From assembly GCA_950295325.1 (NCBI GenBank), contig OX485804.1:45930429-45994428 (forward strand): a stretch of DNA of 64,000 nucleotides, written 5' to 3'. This DNA comes from Polytrichum commune (lineage: Eukaryota > Streptophyta > Polytrichopsida > Polytrichales > Polytrichaceae). Below the pieces are notes generated by a model. That model worked only from the letters and a program-made list of their open reading frames with translations. It ran no database searches and was not told the origin of the DNA. Below, one piece after another: positions 11,340 to 23,559 of the stretch (the stretch's first letter is position 1; the number at the start of each line of letters is the position of its first letter). The position numbers and the translations under genes are program-made.

Positions 11340-12610
11340 TTAACATAAGACTATAGTGTTTACTTTAACTATAGTCATAGTTTATCTATACTCTTAATCT
11401 TCTCTCTTCATTTTGTCCTCTCTCATTGCCTCTCACATGCCTCAACAATGGCTATAGTTCCCGTCTTAGGTTAACACTAGGCCTTTTGGCTTCCTCACAC
11501 ACGATTGTTACCTTCCACAAGTCTTAGTTCCTCTCGTGGTTTCTTTCCTAAACAACCCTAGAACACTCTACTTTGGCCATCCCTCTCACAGGGAGACAAT
11601 AATTGCACCTAATTATGGACTTAACCTAGGATTCGGCTCTCACAGCATGTCCCTCAATGTGCCCCAATCATCCAAACTCTCTATTCATTCAGTGACTCAT
11701 GTCTATAGTTTATCTAGCTTCACTCCGAGATAATTGTTCTCTCACTTTCTCTCATTTCTACTGCCTTCTTCGGGCAAAGATTTTGCATATGTTCTTAACT
11801 CCAATGGATTTTCTACTCTAACAGTTGTATCTTTCTCTTTCGAGGTTGACCCTCTCCTCTCTATTGTCCTTGGCTATTGAACTTTGAAAAAGATTTTGGT
11901 CTTAGGACAATTGTTGCACAATCTTCAATTTCTTCCGACGATAGTCTTAACTCCCGAGATCACTCTCTAATGCCTTATGCCTTTCCATTCTTCCCTTTCT
12001 CATTTGCTCCTTCATTGCTCGTTCTATTTTTCACAATCTACTTCTCTTTTTTTCTTCAGATTGTCTCGTCTTCTCACAATTTGTTCAATTCTCTATTCAC
12101 ATTGGTTTCATTCTTATCAACTCTCAAACGTTCCCTCTCACAATTACAAACTTAATCACTTGCAATCACAACAATGGACAATGGTTTTCTAATCTTGCAC
12201 TCCTACAATTCAGACAAAAAATAGTCCGACCACACTCGGCCATTCAATCGACTCAAAATTCAAAATAACATTATACTTCAAAAGAATATGGTACCCCGCA
12301 ATCACTGCAATGATTACTTAATTTACTTAGAGAATAGTTTAACTATTGTCCTCACACAATCTATGTGTTGTGGGAGACAAATCCACAAGTTCAACAATGC
12401 GCTCAAAACTATTCAGAGAAATGCCCGCCTATCTCCCTCTTGCCAGCCCCTTTGGCGCGGTAGGGACGACAATAGTCTTTGTAACCAATTATGGGCACCT
12501 AAGCCCACACTAATTGTTGTAACTACCTTCCTAGCCTATAGTTAATTATTTTCATCTATGTGGATGTCACTTCATCCACCTACTACCTATCTATCCATAG
12601 TTTAACTATT
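11340..12610. repeat. Dispersed short motif array (RRC-NATAG-YY type), left cluster
   Basis: Many copies of a quasi-palindromic word of 8-10 bp are scattered here in both orientations: for example ACTATAGTC near 11369, GGCTATAGTT near 11450, GACGATAGTC near 11938, GACAATAGTC near 12469, AACTATTGTCC near 12344. The same word family is denser at 14.23-15.31 kb. The two clusters flank a decayed Tc1-like transposase, suggesting subterminal repeats of one element. No matching terminal repeats were found. Confidence 0.5.
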
Positions 12611-13440
12611 TGGCCAAAAATTTGGCACACACTTCTAGAGGAGTTCGATAGGATTCGTGTCGGGGGAATGTGGACTCCATGGTAGTACTCTAATTGCGTG
12701 ATCATTGACCCATTTGATTGTTGACATGTTGGTATGTTTTGGATCATTATCATGTTGGAACACCCATTCCCCCGTTTCTTTTCCAAATTTCACAACTAAC
12801 AAAGGCTATCATGTAAGATGTTATGATATTGCTTGTTTTTCATTTTTCCTTCAATTTTGATTAGCTCCAACGCCCTCCCAACTCATGCAACCCCAAACCA
12901 TGATGCTCCCTCTTGCGTGCTTCACAATCTTACTATCCGCACAATTGCTTAGGGGTTCCCTATGCCTCTTCAACAATTCAATCATCAACCCCCCCCCCCC
13001 CCCCAATGTTGAATTTACTTTCATCTAGGAATACAACTTTCTTCTAGTGCTCTTCCATACAATCCTTATGTTTCTTTGCCCATTCATGCCTTAATTGTTT
13101 GTGACAATCCAAAAGGAGAGGTTTTTTCTTCTTAATTGTAGATTGTTGTCCTTGGCATTTTAGTGTTATTCTTATTTTAGTGTTAAGGGAAGTTGTGATC
13201 TTTGAAACCTCTCGAAGAATCCTTTGACAATTTATTGTAGACTTTTGTTCTTCTATTTGCACCAATCATCCCAAGTAATGATCATCCCTTTCACTAAAAT
13301 TGCATAGATGCCATGATCTTCACTTATCCTTCAGCGTTTTTGTAGCTACTTAACGTTTAATGATGCGACTAATTGTTGATGGCGTTGTTCCTAAAAACTT
13401 GGCTATTGTATGACAACTTTGTTATTCAATATGGAAGTTA
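12580..13440 (-). pseudogene. Tc1-like (DD34E) transposase, decayed
   Basis: On the minus strand, pieces of a Tc1 transposase follow in order with stops and frameshifts between them. There is a helix-turn-helix (GTTPSTISRIIKR), then CHKQLRHEWAKKHKDCMEEH and FLDESKFN (first catalytic Asp), then [23 protein letters not shown] (second Asp) and [17 protein letters not shown] (Glu). Exactly 34 residues separate the second Asp from the Glu, the DD34E spacing of the Tc1 branch rather than DD39D plant mariners. A poly-C run (12989-13004) interrupts the central region. At least five stops or shifts mean it cannot make protein. Confidence 0.88.
12989..13004. repeat. Poly-C run within Tc1-like pseudogene
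   Basis: Sixteen consecutive C residues just after the FLDESKFN-coding segment (minus strand), shifting its reading frame. Confidence 0.95.
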
Positions 13441-13499
13441 TTCAATATGGAAGGCTATAACATATGCACACATTTCTAAGGAAATTTTGGGGCATGGTG

Positions 13500-13575
13500 G
13501 AAGGGGGAATTGAACCAAAGACCTTGTGAATGTAAAGCATAAGTGTTAACTAGTGAGTTATTACTTACTATGACA
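13500..13575 (-). mobile_element. tRNA-like SINE head or tRNA pseudogene
   Basis: On the minus strand, TAACTCACTAGTTA (13547-13560) resembles an A box, and GGTTCAATTCC (13506-13516) is a close B box at a suitable distance downstream. The acceptor stem does not pair well and an anticodon is not clear. A functional tRNA is therefore unlikely, and a tRNA-derived SINE head or tRNA relic fits better. Confidence 0.4.
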
Positions 13576-14229
13576 TGGGTTGCTCCCCTAATTTAGCAAA
13601 TTTGAAAAGTTCCAAAAACAATGCAACACCCCAAACACACATTTTTACCATTTACTATTCGCTTGTAAGTCCAATCGCCATGGAAACCGACATGATGCTA
13701 GCCACATGCTTCATTAAGAGTGTGTTGGGCACCACGTGATGTAGGCTTTTCCCATTTATGAGAAAATGTAAATTTCATTTATTTGTAAAGGGTATTGCAT
13801 TATTTTTGGAAGTCATTGTATTATGTAATGCCCCATAACTTCAAATAAATTTTGTTTGACATTGAATGCAAAAATGCCACTTCACCCAAATCCAACACTC
13901 ACTAGGAGCCCATGTTCCAGTTGCAACAAAAGGAGGCACTATCTCCTAGGCACATGGTTCTAACAATTCCAAGCCTCCCAATCCTTCGGTCAAATTTTCA
14001 TGTGCCTCCAAACCCAAACTCGCACTCAAGTACTAGATATTCGAAGTTAGTGCATTAAAATCTATGTGCACTCACAATGGATCACATAAATAAACAGGAG
14101 AGTGCAAGACTCATTAGATGGTCATTATGTTGTTGGAGGTCACATTCATTCCCTACCTAGGTTATCTCAAAAGATGAAAACCTACTCTCATGTTTATTTA
14201 TGTGATATGCCGTCTGTAAACGCAATTTT
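13576..14229. other. Intergenic, nothing recognised
   Basis: No domain-bearing ORF and no clear repeat boundary. The ORF at 14102-14458 enters the motif array and shows no family resemblance. Confidence 0.5.
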
Positions 14230-15315
14230 TGGGCTATCGCCTAGCTGGAGAGCTACCATTTTCAAATTAGTGACAATTAGCGGCAATAGTCGTTTAAAGG
14301 CAAATCACCAGTGTGAAACGAGGGCGATAGTCACTCCTAGACGGTTGCAACCGCCTTCACCTCCCCCGCCGATAAGGAGGAGGCTGACCATCGCCAAGAC
14401 AGGCTATTATCATTTTGTAGAATCTTGCAATAGTCTCAGAATCAGAGCAATAGGCTAGGAAGTCGAGCACTCAGTGATTGAGGCCGGCAGCAATAGGCAA
14501 TGCCAAGCAAAAGACTGGCAGAAGTAGGAGTAGATGCAAGAGCCGAGTGATTCGGACTTTGATGTGACTTGGGAATTTGACAATATGAGTAAATTGTTTG
14601 TGAGATGCAATTGTCTTCAATGTGGAAGTTGTTTGTCGTGTGATTGATAATCGTGAAATGTCTTGTGTGATTTCTGGCAATAGCCGTGTGCGTTGAAATA
14701 GACGTATCATCCACCGAGAAGGTGAGGAACTTTGTAATCGAGTCGGGAAATAGCAATGGTCGAAGTCGGACTATGGCCATTGTCTTGTGAGTGAGTCGTG
14801 TCAATAAAGCAAAGGCTGATTGCCGAGAAAGAAGGGCAATAGTCTAGTGGAAGAAGGAAGAATTGAAGTCTGAGAATGGCAATGGGCAAGAGAGAGAGAC
14901 TTCTCTCAGTCTGTTGTAGAAGTTAAGGGCTATCTGTCGAGAGTGAAGGAAGGGGCCATAGCCGAAAGCAAGATCAAGTCCTTTGGCAATTAGGCAGTGA
15001 GTGGTGGAGTCTTGGAAGTCTGTAACTTCCGTGAGACAAGGCCTGGGCGATAGGCTATGTTAAGGGAAGTCATGAGAGAAGTCCGTGAGGGTAAATAGTC
15101 GAGGTTAGGGCCATCGCCTGTTCGGACAGAGAGCCGAAGCGTCGAGGAAGGGCTATCGCCTGAGTCCCTTGGCTATCGCCTGTCTGTTACAGAGAGACTA
15201 TGAGTGAGAGTTGAGAGAGTAACGTCCTGTAGGGCTATAGGCTTAGCAGGTGTCGTCCCTAAGAGAGAAGAGAGCAAGAGAACAGAGAGGCCGCTCGTGG
15301 GAGCATAGCCAAAGG
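14230..15315. repeat. Dense quasi-palindromic motif array, right cluster
   Basis: About twenty copies of a word of the type GGC-NAT-AGYC / GRC-TATNGCC occur in 1.1 kb, in both orientations. Examples: GGCTATCGCC near 14239, 15149 and 15171; GGCAATAGTC near 14281 and 14846; GGCGATAGTC near 14324; GGCAATAGCC near 14677; GGCCATAGCC near 14955; GGCGATAGGCTATG near 15047; GGCCATCGCC near 15109. Spacing is irregular, unlike a satellite. Such dense short motifs resemble transposase-binding subterminal repeats. No gene is seen. Confidence 0.6.
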
Positions 15316-16360
15316 CCTACTCTAAGACATTACCTGGCGTGTAGCCGTTGCAGTGACTGCAGAGACGATACGAGTTATTCGCAGGCGTGAGCTGCAAAAG
15401 ACATTACCATCTCAGGAAAGAGAGATTGACTACTTAGTGTAAGACATTACCAAAGGCTAATACTTTCGAGCTTAAAATGTAATTAGGCCTTAATCAAGGA
15501 ATATCGCCTACATTGTTGATGCATTGATCATATATAATGCTGTGGGGATTTGTGTGGACAAGTTGCCAAATCAGTTGAAGATGAAGATGATGATTACAGT
15601 CTTGTGAAGATGGGCTGGATGACTGTAAGTCAAATTAAGATGAATTAATTTGAAGTTATTGCAAAGCTCAATTCTTGTTATGCAAAGACGATGTGGTTAC
15701 AAAAAGACATTACCCCGGACTTCGGTCCTGACGAATTGCCAAGGACTACTTGCCAAGCTTTTGAGCTTCACGACTAAAATAGGTCAAAGACATAGAGTGA
15801 TAGAAACTTTCCCTAAGGATAGGACATAATCACTTTTGACGGAGGAAGCACAAGGAACCATAAGAGTGGGGAATAAGTGGAATTAAGAAGGAATGAAGGA
15901 AGAAAGATCCTAAGTTGTTATTATAGTCCTTAAATCCAATGTGACATTAACCCTTATAGACACTATCTCAGTCTTCCTGGAGACTTTGTTCCTTGGGTTT
16001 TGTTATTTTGAGCCATAGCAAAAACTTACTACACCGTCTCTATCAAAAACCCAAGTTATAAATAAATAAATAAAATTTATTTATTCAAATTTGGTGGCAC
16101 CTATTGATTTAAAAGAAATAGACCAAAGGGGTGTGCTTCCAATGTGAATCGATGGTTATTTAAATCCAAATTGTTTTCAAATATTAACCTTCACTACATA
16201 ATCCTTCTAATCCTGAAGTGAAACTATACTATCAAAAATTCCATTAATATCTCTACCAACTCTTCTCCAACATTTTCCACCACTTCAAGATGATATGGCT
16301 CAAACCTTTCAAACAAAGAATGTGTGAATGTGTGAACATGTCCAAGTTTATGCATATATC

Positions 16361-16395
<35 letters not shown>

Positions 16396-16424
16396 ATTAC
16401 TTCAGTGCACTTTGATTTAACTTG
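15316..16424. other. Intergenic with four AAGACATTACC motifs
   Basis: AAGACATTACC occurs at about 15324, 15398, 15441 and 15704, all in the same orientation. A CAA microsatellite (16360-16395) precedes the left Copia LTR. No coding exon is supported. This is pre-insertion flanking DNA of the big nest. Confidence 0.5.
16360..16395. repeat. (CAA)n microsatellite
   Basis: About twelve CAA units, 30 bp left of the Copia LTR. Confidence 0.95.
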
Positions 16425-16693
16425 TGTTGAGAGACAAGCAAAAATACAAAGTATAACAAGCATTAACACAAAGTATGAGCCGGAGCTCTATTCCATTAAG
16501 ATTATATAGGGGTGAAGACAATTGGTTAACTCGAGTTAAGGTTTAGAGTGTGACTGGATTTATCATCCATCTACCTTATTGCTATCTACCTACTGTGACT
16601 TAACTGGTTATTAAGGACCAGTCGGGTAGGTATGCTTGCTAAGCTATGGATGGAACCGGAGAATGAATGGATGACATTCATCATGTCTTAACA
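16425..16693 (-). repeat. Copia 3' LTR
   Basis: 269 bp, TGTTGAG to CTTAACA as read on the plus strand. It is preceded by ACTTG and followed on the right by the complement of the polypurine tract CCAGGAGGAG. It matches the LTR at 61516-61776 with scattered differences plus one small insertion near the left end. Confidence 0.9.
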
Positions 16694-16784
16694 CTCCTCC
16701 TGGAACGATGATCTTCCTCGTTAAAAAAAACTTCATGATGTTGTGAAGGAAAAAAAGTAAAGTCATCGTTCGCCATCTAATTCA

Positions 16785-17111
16785 CTATAGTTCAGTGAAG
16801 GTCCTCATACCAGCCGCAATGATGAGCTTGCGGTGCTGAGGAGTTGGTAGTGCCTTGGTGAGGACGTCGGCGATGTTGTCTAGTAATGCAATCTTCTTGA
16901 CCTCGACCTGCTTGGTCTCCGTGAGATCTTGAGTACAGCCGAAGAGGTGAGGACTGATGTGTTTGACACGGTCGGCTTTGATGAATCTGGAGGAAACTTG
17001 CTCGATGCAGGCCACGTTGTCTTCAAAAATGGTCGTGGGTTTGTTCATCGATGGAAGGCCACTCATTTGAAGGATGGCCTGTTGCATAGTGCGTAGCCAA
17101 ATGGCTTCACG
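16785..17111 (-). pseudogene. Copia RNase H, C-terminal part
   Basis: Minus-strand residues EAIWLRTMQQAILQMSGLP, then PTTIFEDNVACIEQ and DVLTKALPTPQHRK, are the classic end of Copia RNase H (the ED-N pair and the LTKxLP motif). The coding sequence continues without loss on the far side of the CACTA element: the last codon before the insertion (Arg, with ACG duplicated) joins HEAS at 38749. This proves the interruption. Confidence 0.92.
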
Positions 17112-17182
17112 CACTAGTAGAAAACATGGTAAAAAAGAACCGTAGTCGTTTTCCCATTACAGTTCTTTTGACCACTGTTTTG
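17112..17182 (+). repeat. CACTA left terminal inverted repeat
   Basis: 71 bp. It differs from the right copy (38675-38745, inverted) at about one position (ATTACAGTT against ATTACGGTT). Confidence 0.92.
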
Positions 17183-17349
17183 CCACATGTTGCACCAAAC
17201 GTAAAATCATGTTACAGTTGAAGTTTCCACTGACTGCCGATTGAAAATACACATGAATATGTTCCACGCGCGTTTGGAGTGCTGGCCATTCCTTATGTTC
17301 CACATGTATATTCCTCTCATTATTCCTTACGTGATATTGAATGAAACCG

Positions 17350-17676
17350 TTGTGAGAAAATTGCGAAAAAGATCCGCAGTCGTTTTCCCATTGCGGTTTG
17401 TTTGACCACCCTGATGTGCAGTCACTAAACGACTGCAGAGTTTTCTTTTTTCTTTTGCGAATGCAATTTTGAAATTTGGGGGGCATGTAATACACCGTTG
17501 GAAAGGTATTTTCAAGACCTTTCCAGCAGTATGTTAAATGCCCCAAAATTTCCAAAATTTAATTTGGTAAACCAAAAAAACAAATATGCATATCTTTAAC
17601 AATTGCAGATTAGGGTGGTCAAAAGAACCGCAATGGAAAACCGACTGCGGATCTTTTTCGCACTGTTTTCTACTAG
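17350..17676. mobile_element. CACTA-derived MITE nested in the left arm
   Basis: A second pair of related inverted repeats lies just inside the main end. GCGAAAAAGATCCGCAGTCG near 17362 pairs with CGACTGCGGATCTTTTTCGC near 17640-17660. The right end finishes in CTGTTTTCTACTAGTC, a close relative of the CACTA terminus. The left terminus is damaged (GTGAGAAAATT where a CACTAGTAGAAAA-like end is expected). About 330 bp, no coding capacity. Confidence 0.7.
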
Positions 17677-20134
17677 TCGAATAAGTGGAATCCAACATTG
17701 GTTATATATATGTGATTATGTATGAAATTCCTTCATATATATGAAGTGAGTTGTGGCCTTGCTTGCACTAGTTCTCTTTCATCGTTCATCATGCTGCGAC
17801 AGCATTTGATTGTGTGAAGTACACTGGTACATCACTACCTGGAATGCGAAAAATTAATGGCCATGCACACAGTGACTTCACCTCCTTGTTTGTAAATAGT
17901 TTAACTTATACAGTCTCCGAGATGTGAAAGGTGATCGTAGAAGGCCACTTAATACAATTTAATACGCTACCTTGTGGTGTGGGTGGTTTCTGCTGTACCG
18001 AGCACCCGGAGGTGAGCACAATATTGAGTCTGCTACCAAGAAGACAATGACTGGTATACCTTCCAATGCAAAGTGGGCATAAGTCTCCCTACATTGTGCA
18101 AGTTTCCACCGATAATTGTGTCTACGACCGTCAACTGTGCATACAAACAAATTCAGGGGATGCGCTCCCAACTTCATCCTTTGCCATCCTCCAGCCGAGG
18201 AGAACATGCACCGGGAACATGCTTTCACATAGTCACCATGTTGTATTTTCTAGAAAATATAATGCATCTACATTCTGAATACCCACAGTAATGCTACCAT
18301 GTCATTTCATGTGTACTGGGAGCATATGTGCACTGGTGACAACCCACTTGAACAAAGTTGTAATTCCAGCCTCGTATTTACCACAGATGCCTTACTTTAA
18401 TTTCCTAAAACATCGCAGGGTCATCTACACATTCCGTTTTCTTGCAACACAATGTCACCCTTCTCAAAGTTCAATGCCAACTCATGGGCTTCATGGAGTG
18501 CTTCAAACTATGGATGTACAAGACGCCTGCAAAATTGAAAAGACAACATAATGTACCACGTACGATATTAGGAAATGTTGATAGCAGAAATGAGTATATT
18601 GATATTGTGCTTCAGAAACATCACCACATATAGTGCCGTGTATGGGAAGGAACTCTTGCCAAAGAGAGTATGTAACACACAAAAAGGCACTGCCATACTA
18701 TTTTCAAACCGAAGAGGGGGTCATTGCCATCAGTTCAATACAACGTACGAAGTCACTATTGAGTTCCAAAGCGGCTAAGAATACTCCACTTAGGGTAAGC
18801 TTCCTGTTGCATTTCACAAAAAACATTTCCAGATTGTTTGGATGTAAGTCATTTCATCTTTTTCATCAGTTAGCACTACTTCAAGGTTGTGTGGGCCAAT
18901 CGAAAGTGGGCAGCATTCTCCTCTTCATCGGGGGCCCATGCGCAACAACTCCTCTTTTGTTTTCCAGCACACCTTCGCAACCTCATTCAATTTAGTGAAG
19001 TCTTTCGTCTGTGAACATCATTGGCCCCATATCTTCATCCTGTGGATACACACAACTTTAATAAGATTTCTCGCCCTAAACATATATGTTGGACACACCC
19101 ATTACATGCAACACCTCCTACAAGCATGAAAAATAATGCCTGCAGCTCTGAAAAACAATATTGAATATGCTTTTGAATGGTTGCAACCACATTATCGAGT
19201 GGATGGTTTGGGAATCTTGGTAATCCACATCTATGCTTCTCAACAGAATGGTGCCTTTTGGTTTCAAAACCCGACATAAACTCGGAGTGCATCTACTGAT
19301 GCTTGGAGTCTACAACTATTGTGCAAAACTACCACACGGTCGGAGGTCACCTTGCATTGGGTTTCTCACCTTGAAACTGCACAACGCACATTCAAGTTAA
19401 AATGGCGGATCATGCTTTCCTTCTAGGGCTCTGCTTTACAAATTCAGATCCATCGCTCCCAACAGCTCCCATTCCCATCCTACAGTCAGGGAGAACATGC
19501 AGCCTGCACGTGCACACGTGGGTTGTTCTTCTCCATATAGAAGGGTATTTTTTGCAACAATCAGCAACAAACGTCGGGTTTAGGATGAGCAACATAGAAT
19601 TTGAGGCTGCTGTAGGGTTTTTTTAACAAATACCTTTCACGACTTTGATGGGGGCTAGGCTCAAAATTGCAAATTCAATATTCAGACAGGAGTCCGAACA
19701 AAACATTACTGATAGCATCCATCTTAGAAACCCAAAAATAATAAAAACAAAAATGATACAGAACCAATGCAATGAATGGGGAGAACCAACTGTTGGAAGC
19801 AAATTGTATGCAATTGACTTTAAGATGTTGACTCTGGTTTCCACTGGCTATTGTAGAATAATTGCTGCAGACATTATAGAAAACACAAGACATTGCTTGC
19901 AGGGAGAATCCGCCTCCAAGTACACAGTTATGTGAATTAGTCACAAGTGGAGGGCTGACACCAACTGGAGGGCCAAAATCAGACTCTTACAGGCATCCGG
20001 GCCGGAGAAAGACCTACCAATGCATCGTCTAGGGAGTGAAGGTCACCTAATACAATTAAGTACAGATATCATAACCTGAATACCATAATTGAAATTGGAT
20101 TGTTGTGCAACATGAACAGTCACCTGGGATGGCG
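17677..20134. other. CACTA left arm, non-coding
   Basis: ORFs overlap on both strands (for example 18066-18278, 18633-18995 and 19645-19935), none with a recognisable domain. Likely regulatory and subterminal DNA plus the 3' region of the TNPA-like gene. Confidence 0.5.
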
Positions 20135-23100
20135 TTACGAAACTTTCTTGCCCAAAACCTTTGTGTTCTCGCCTTTGTTCCTCAGCAACACGGTGTCCCG
20201 CACCTTGCCAGCTTCCTGCGATTCGCCTTTCTTGCATAATGAGCTGGTTGTCTTACCTTTCGGCCCGTGATTGGTGCCAATCGACGATGCCCTGCCACAA
20301 ACAGTTGAGGTAACATTACCCATCATGCGCGTTATTTCTTCCATGCTCGGAATCTGCATGATGTAACACACACCCCACAATATGGGGCAATTGGGCAGTC
20401 CCTCCGCTTGATCCAGGAAAGCAATGTGCTTTGGATAACGCTCGTCCTTCTTGAACATCACCGGAGTGTCCTTGTAGAAAACCCTGATGACGGAAATCAT
20501 TTGTTCCCCTTTCTTACACAAATCTTGCTCGTCATTTATGCACCTGGACTTGTGGTTGATTCCAGCATAGGCCTCCGCCACCACCTTACCTTCGAACTTT
20601 GGGTGCAAAACCCAGACCTTCACTCTTACTCTGATGGGATTCTACATCACAAATTGCGAATCACACAATTTAATTTAATAACATCACAGTCAGAGACTTC
20701 ATATGTCAACGTCAACCCGCTTCACATACATCAGATCCTTTGTGCATGAAAATCAAAATCACATTGTTGCGATACTCACGGAATTAAGGGGTCGTCTGCC
20801 GAATTCAAGCTGTGTGATGACAGATGCGTCAATTTGCGGTGTTTTGTGCTTCTTGATTTGAGGACTTGTACTTTTTGTTCTGCCTCTTGGAGTCCTCCTC
20901 TCACAGGCTCTTGACTCATTCACCAACTTTCGTTTCACGGGGACCTTGGGTAACACAAGCAATTCTTCGCTGTCTGATTCTATTCCAATTGGATTGCGTC
21001 CAGGATCATCCTCGTCAGATTCATCACCTTCTTCCATGCTGATCTCGTCATTGCAATTGGACCTGTCATTCTTCTTCTGTGACTCTTTTTTGCACTGTCC
21101 AACATCATTGTCATTCTTCTTCCCTTTCCCTCCATCTTCATGTAAATCCTCTATGTCCTCGGGCCATCTCAACTTCGGAAAGGTGGTTTCAACATCAAGA
21201 CTTTTCCCGCCAACACTTTTTGTATCCCCCTCATAGCTATAGTTCATTACATGTGAGCTCTCAGGAGACCTCAAAGGGCTCTCTATATATTTCCTTGGTG
21301 AACTACCTCGTGAGCTTGAGTTCCTCACCTTTGGTGCACGCTGATTTCCAAACAGTTTCTTCGAAAATTTTATGGTTGGACGACGGCAATTGTCGGATGA
21401 ATTGTCGGAAGACAAAAGCTCTACGGGTTGCGAAGATCTCCCACCATCCCTGCTTCTGCTATTCTTTTCCTTCAAGTTCACCTTGGCACGTTCCATATGT
21501 GACTTCCCTTCTCTATGATTAGAGTCCATTAAACGGATTCCAGACGGCCTTTTTAACCCATTCAGCACCTCTGTTGCAGTGCGATTACTCTGCCTCGGAG
21601 CCTTGGCAGCCTCTGGTGCACTGTCATGTGCAAGATACATATGGGCTTGAGCAGAGACGTTGTTTGCCAGAGAGTCACATTCTGACGATAAGTTAGAAAC
21701 AAATTCATCCACCAAAGCATGCAATTTGTTGCTTATGTCTAACATGGGTGGTCGCTCTGAAGGATCATTCGATGGGGAAATCTTTGATGACTGTGACGGT
21801 TGCGTGCGATGCGGCAGTGCCGTAACCTTGGTAACATTTTCTTTGTGCTGTTCCACACATGTCCAACACACCATTCAGTTAGGATTTTGAATATGCATAC
21901 GGCATATTATCAAGGTAATGTACACAATAAAACCTTACAAAGTAGGGGGGAGTAATTACTGGGAGGCATGGGGCGAGAAGATGATTAAAACACTACAAAC
22001 TTGGGTGGTGTTTACATACTTTTGAAATAGGTAGTTTTTTGTGCACATAAGTAGAACTCAACACACCATCTTCACTCCCGCCAGCCTTCTGTTGCTCCCG
22101 ACAATCAACTTGGAGTTTCCCCTGCATATACACGTACACAGAAAACGTGTTAACAATGAAGTTCAATAAATGCAGTAAACCATGATTAGAATAAATTATG
22201 GTAATCAGTATAGTCAAGAGGGGTACGTGGACCAATCTGCCCCTCTATTTACAATAGCTACACCGTCATGTTAAAATTTGCACAAAGAATATGTGAGTGC
22301 AGGATAACGTACTGCCACGCCTTTTTTGGATGCTGCATTTGCCTTGTTTCTTTCGCATTCTTTGCTCCCTTCCCTTGACTTCCAATATTCTACCAATTGC
22401 AACCATGCCGCTGATGGACAATCAGCAGGCTTACTTTGGTCACCGTGTATTGTCCAATGACGATGGTACACTGCTCTATTTCTCTTGTATAGACGTTGCA
22501 GAAATCCCGCTACCATGCCTTCTGGAAGAGGCTTCTCTATTATGAACTGTCTCTTCACTTCTTTCATGATTTCTTGCATGGTGGATGGATTTTTAATGTC
22601 TATGTCGGCATTTGGAACAAGTGCAAGTGCAGCTAATTTTAGGGCGTTCAAGAACTGCGCTTTGTATTGAACTATGTCTCCATTGTTGTTTTGTTGGAGC
22701 CGGACTTGTGGCACTCTACCTTCCGCAATGGATCTTTTCACTTCTTTTAGATAGGACTTCTCTTCTACTCTAAGTTGTTTTCTCTGTGACAACGTGTAAG
22801 GTGGGGATGACTTACTGGAGTTCGTACTTAACAATATGGGGCTATTGCTTGTATGGATCACCGGCGTTTGCTCCTTCAAAGAGTCATGCTGCTCACGCAT
22901 GAAACCTCCTCCTGAAGAAGTGTGGGCACTAGAAGTTGTATGGCTGGCTCGACGTCCCAATGTGGATGGAGTCACCCTTGCAGTTTCTGCTCCCTTCTCT
23001 ATGGATGAGTCCCCACGACCCCCACTTGTATCTCTCTCGGTAGGGAATTCTCTTGGCCCCTCACATCTGGCTTGTCCCGTTGGAGGACCAACTCCCGGTC

Positions 23101-23551
23101 CGGCCTGACCCTCTGCAGGCTCCGCAGGCATACATTGGGTCCCTAGGCGAGGCTGCGTGCTCTCGTGCCCCGAACCATGCAATTGTTGGGAATTGTAGTA
23201 CTCCTTCCCTAGCATATATCCAGGTTGTGAGCTAAATGTTGCACCTTGTGGTAGATTGGCAAAAGGCAACAACATGCGGGTGGAGGATGTTCCTTCAAAT
23301 TGACTATCTTGGGGTTGTGCTGGATATGACAACTGGTTGGTGTATGCATTCGGGGATGCAATGGGTGTCCCAATACATGGAGGGTACATGGATTGGCCTC
23401 GACCACCTGGAGTTCCAAACACCGGCTGTGCAGTTTGCCAAGGGACTGTGCTTTGCGGTTGTTGGTAGGTCGTTGAATACGGCATACCAAACATCTGCAC
23501 AGGCTGTTCAACGACATTAGTGGTTGACATAGTTTTTCCCGGACGAAGCAT
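20135..23551 (-). CDS. CACTA TNPA-like protein (Ptta/En/Spm plant transposase family)
   Basis: Four exons, read 23551-22313, 22121-22020, 21847-20780 and 20641-20135, join in phase to about 971 codons without internal stops. The N-terminus is Pro/Gln/Ser-rich. Residues of roughly 270-410 hold the conserved Ptta/En/Spm region: YKAQFLNALKLAAL, GFLQRLYKRNRAVYHRHW, PSAAWLQLVEYWKSREG and ERNKANAASKKG. The third exon is charged and disordered with basic NLS-like runs (KRKLVNESR, KKHKTP) and acidic stretches. The last exon starts with a small folded segment (KVWVLHPKFEGKVVAEAYAG). In Spm, TNPA binds subterminal repeats and brings the ends together with TNP2; the same role is inferred. The start could instead be the Met at about 23530. 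Confidence 0.75.
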
Positions 23552-23559
23552 GTGTTGCT

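Noticed and set aside
14442-14889. Overlapping minus-strand ORFs up to 120 codons
   Set aside because: They fall in the quasi-palindromic motif array, have no domain, and exist in several frames at once.
18066-19935. Many 60-120-codon ORFs in the CACTA left arm
   Set aside because: None matches a known family or joins into a plausible spliced frame. Treated as chance ORFs.
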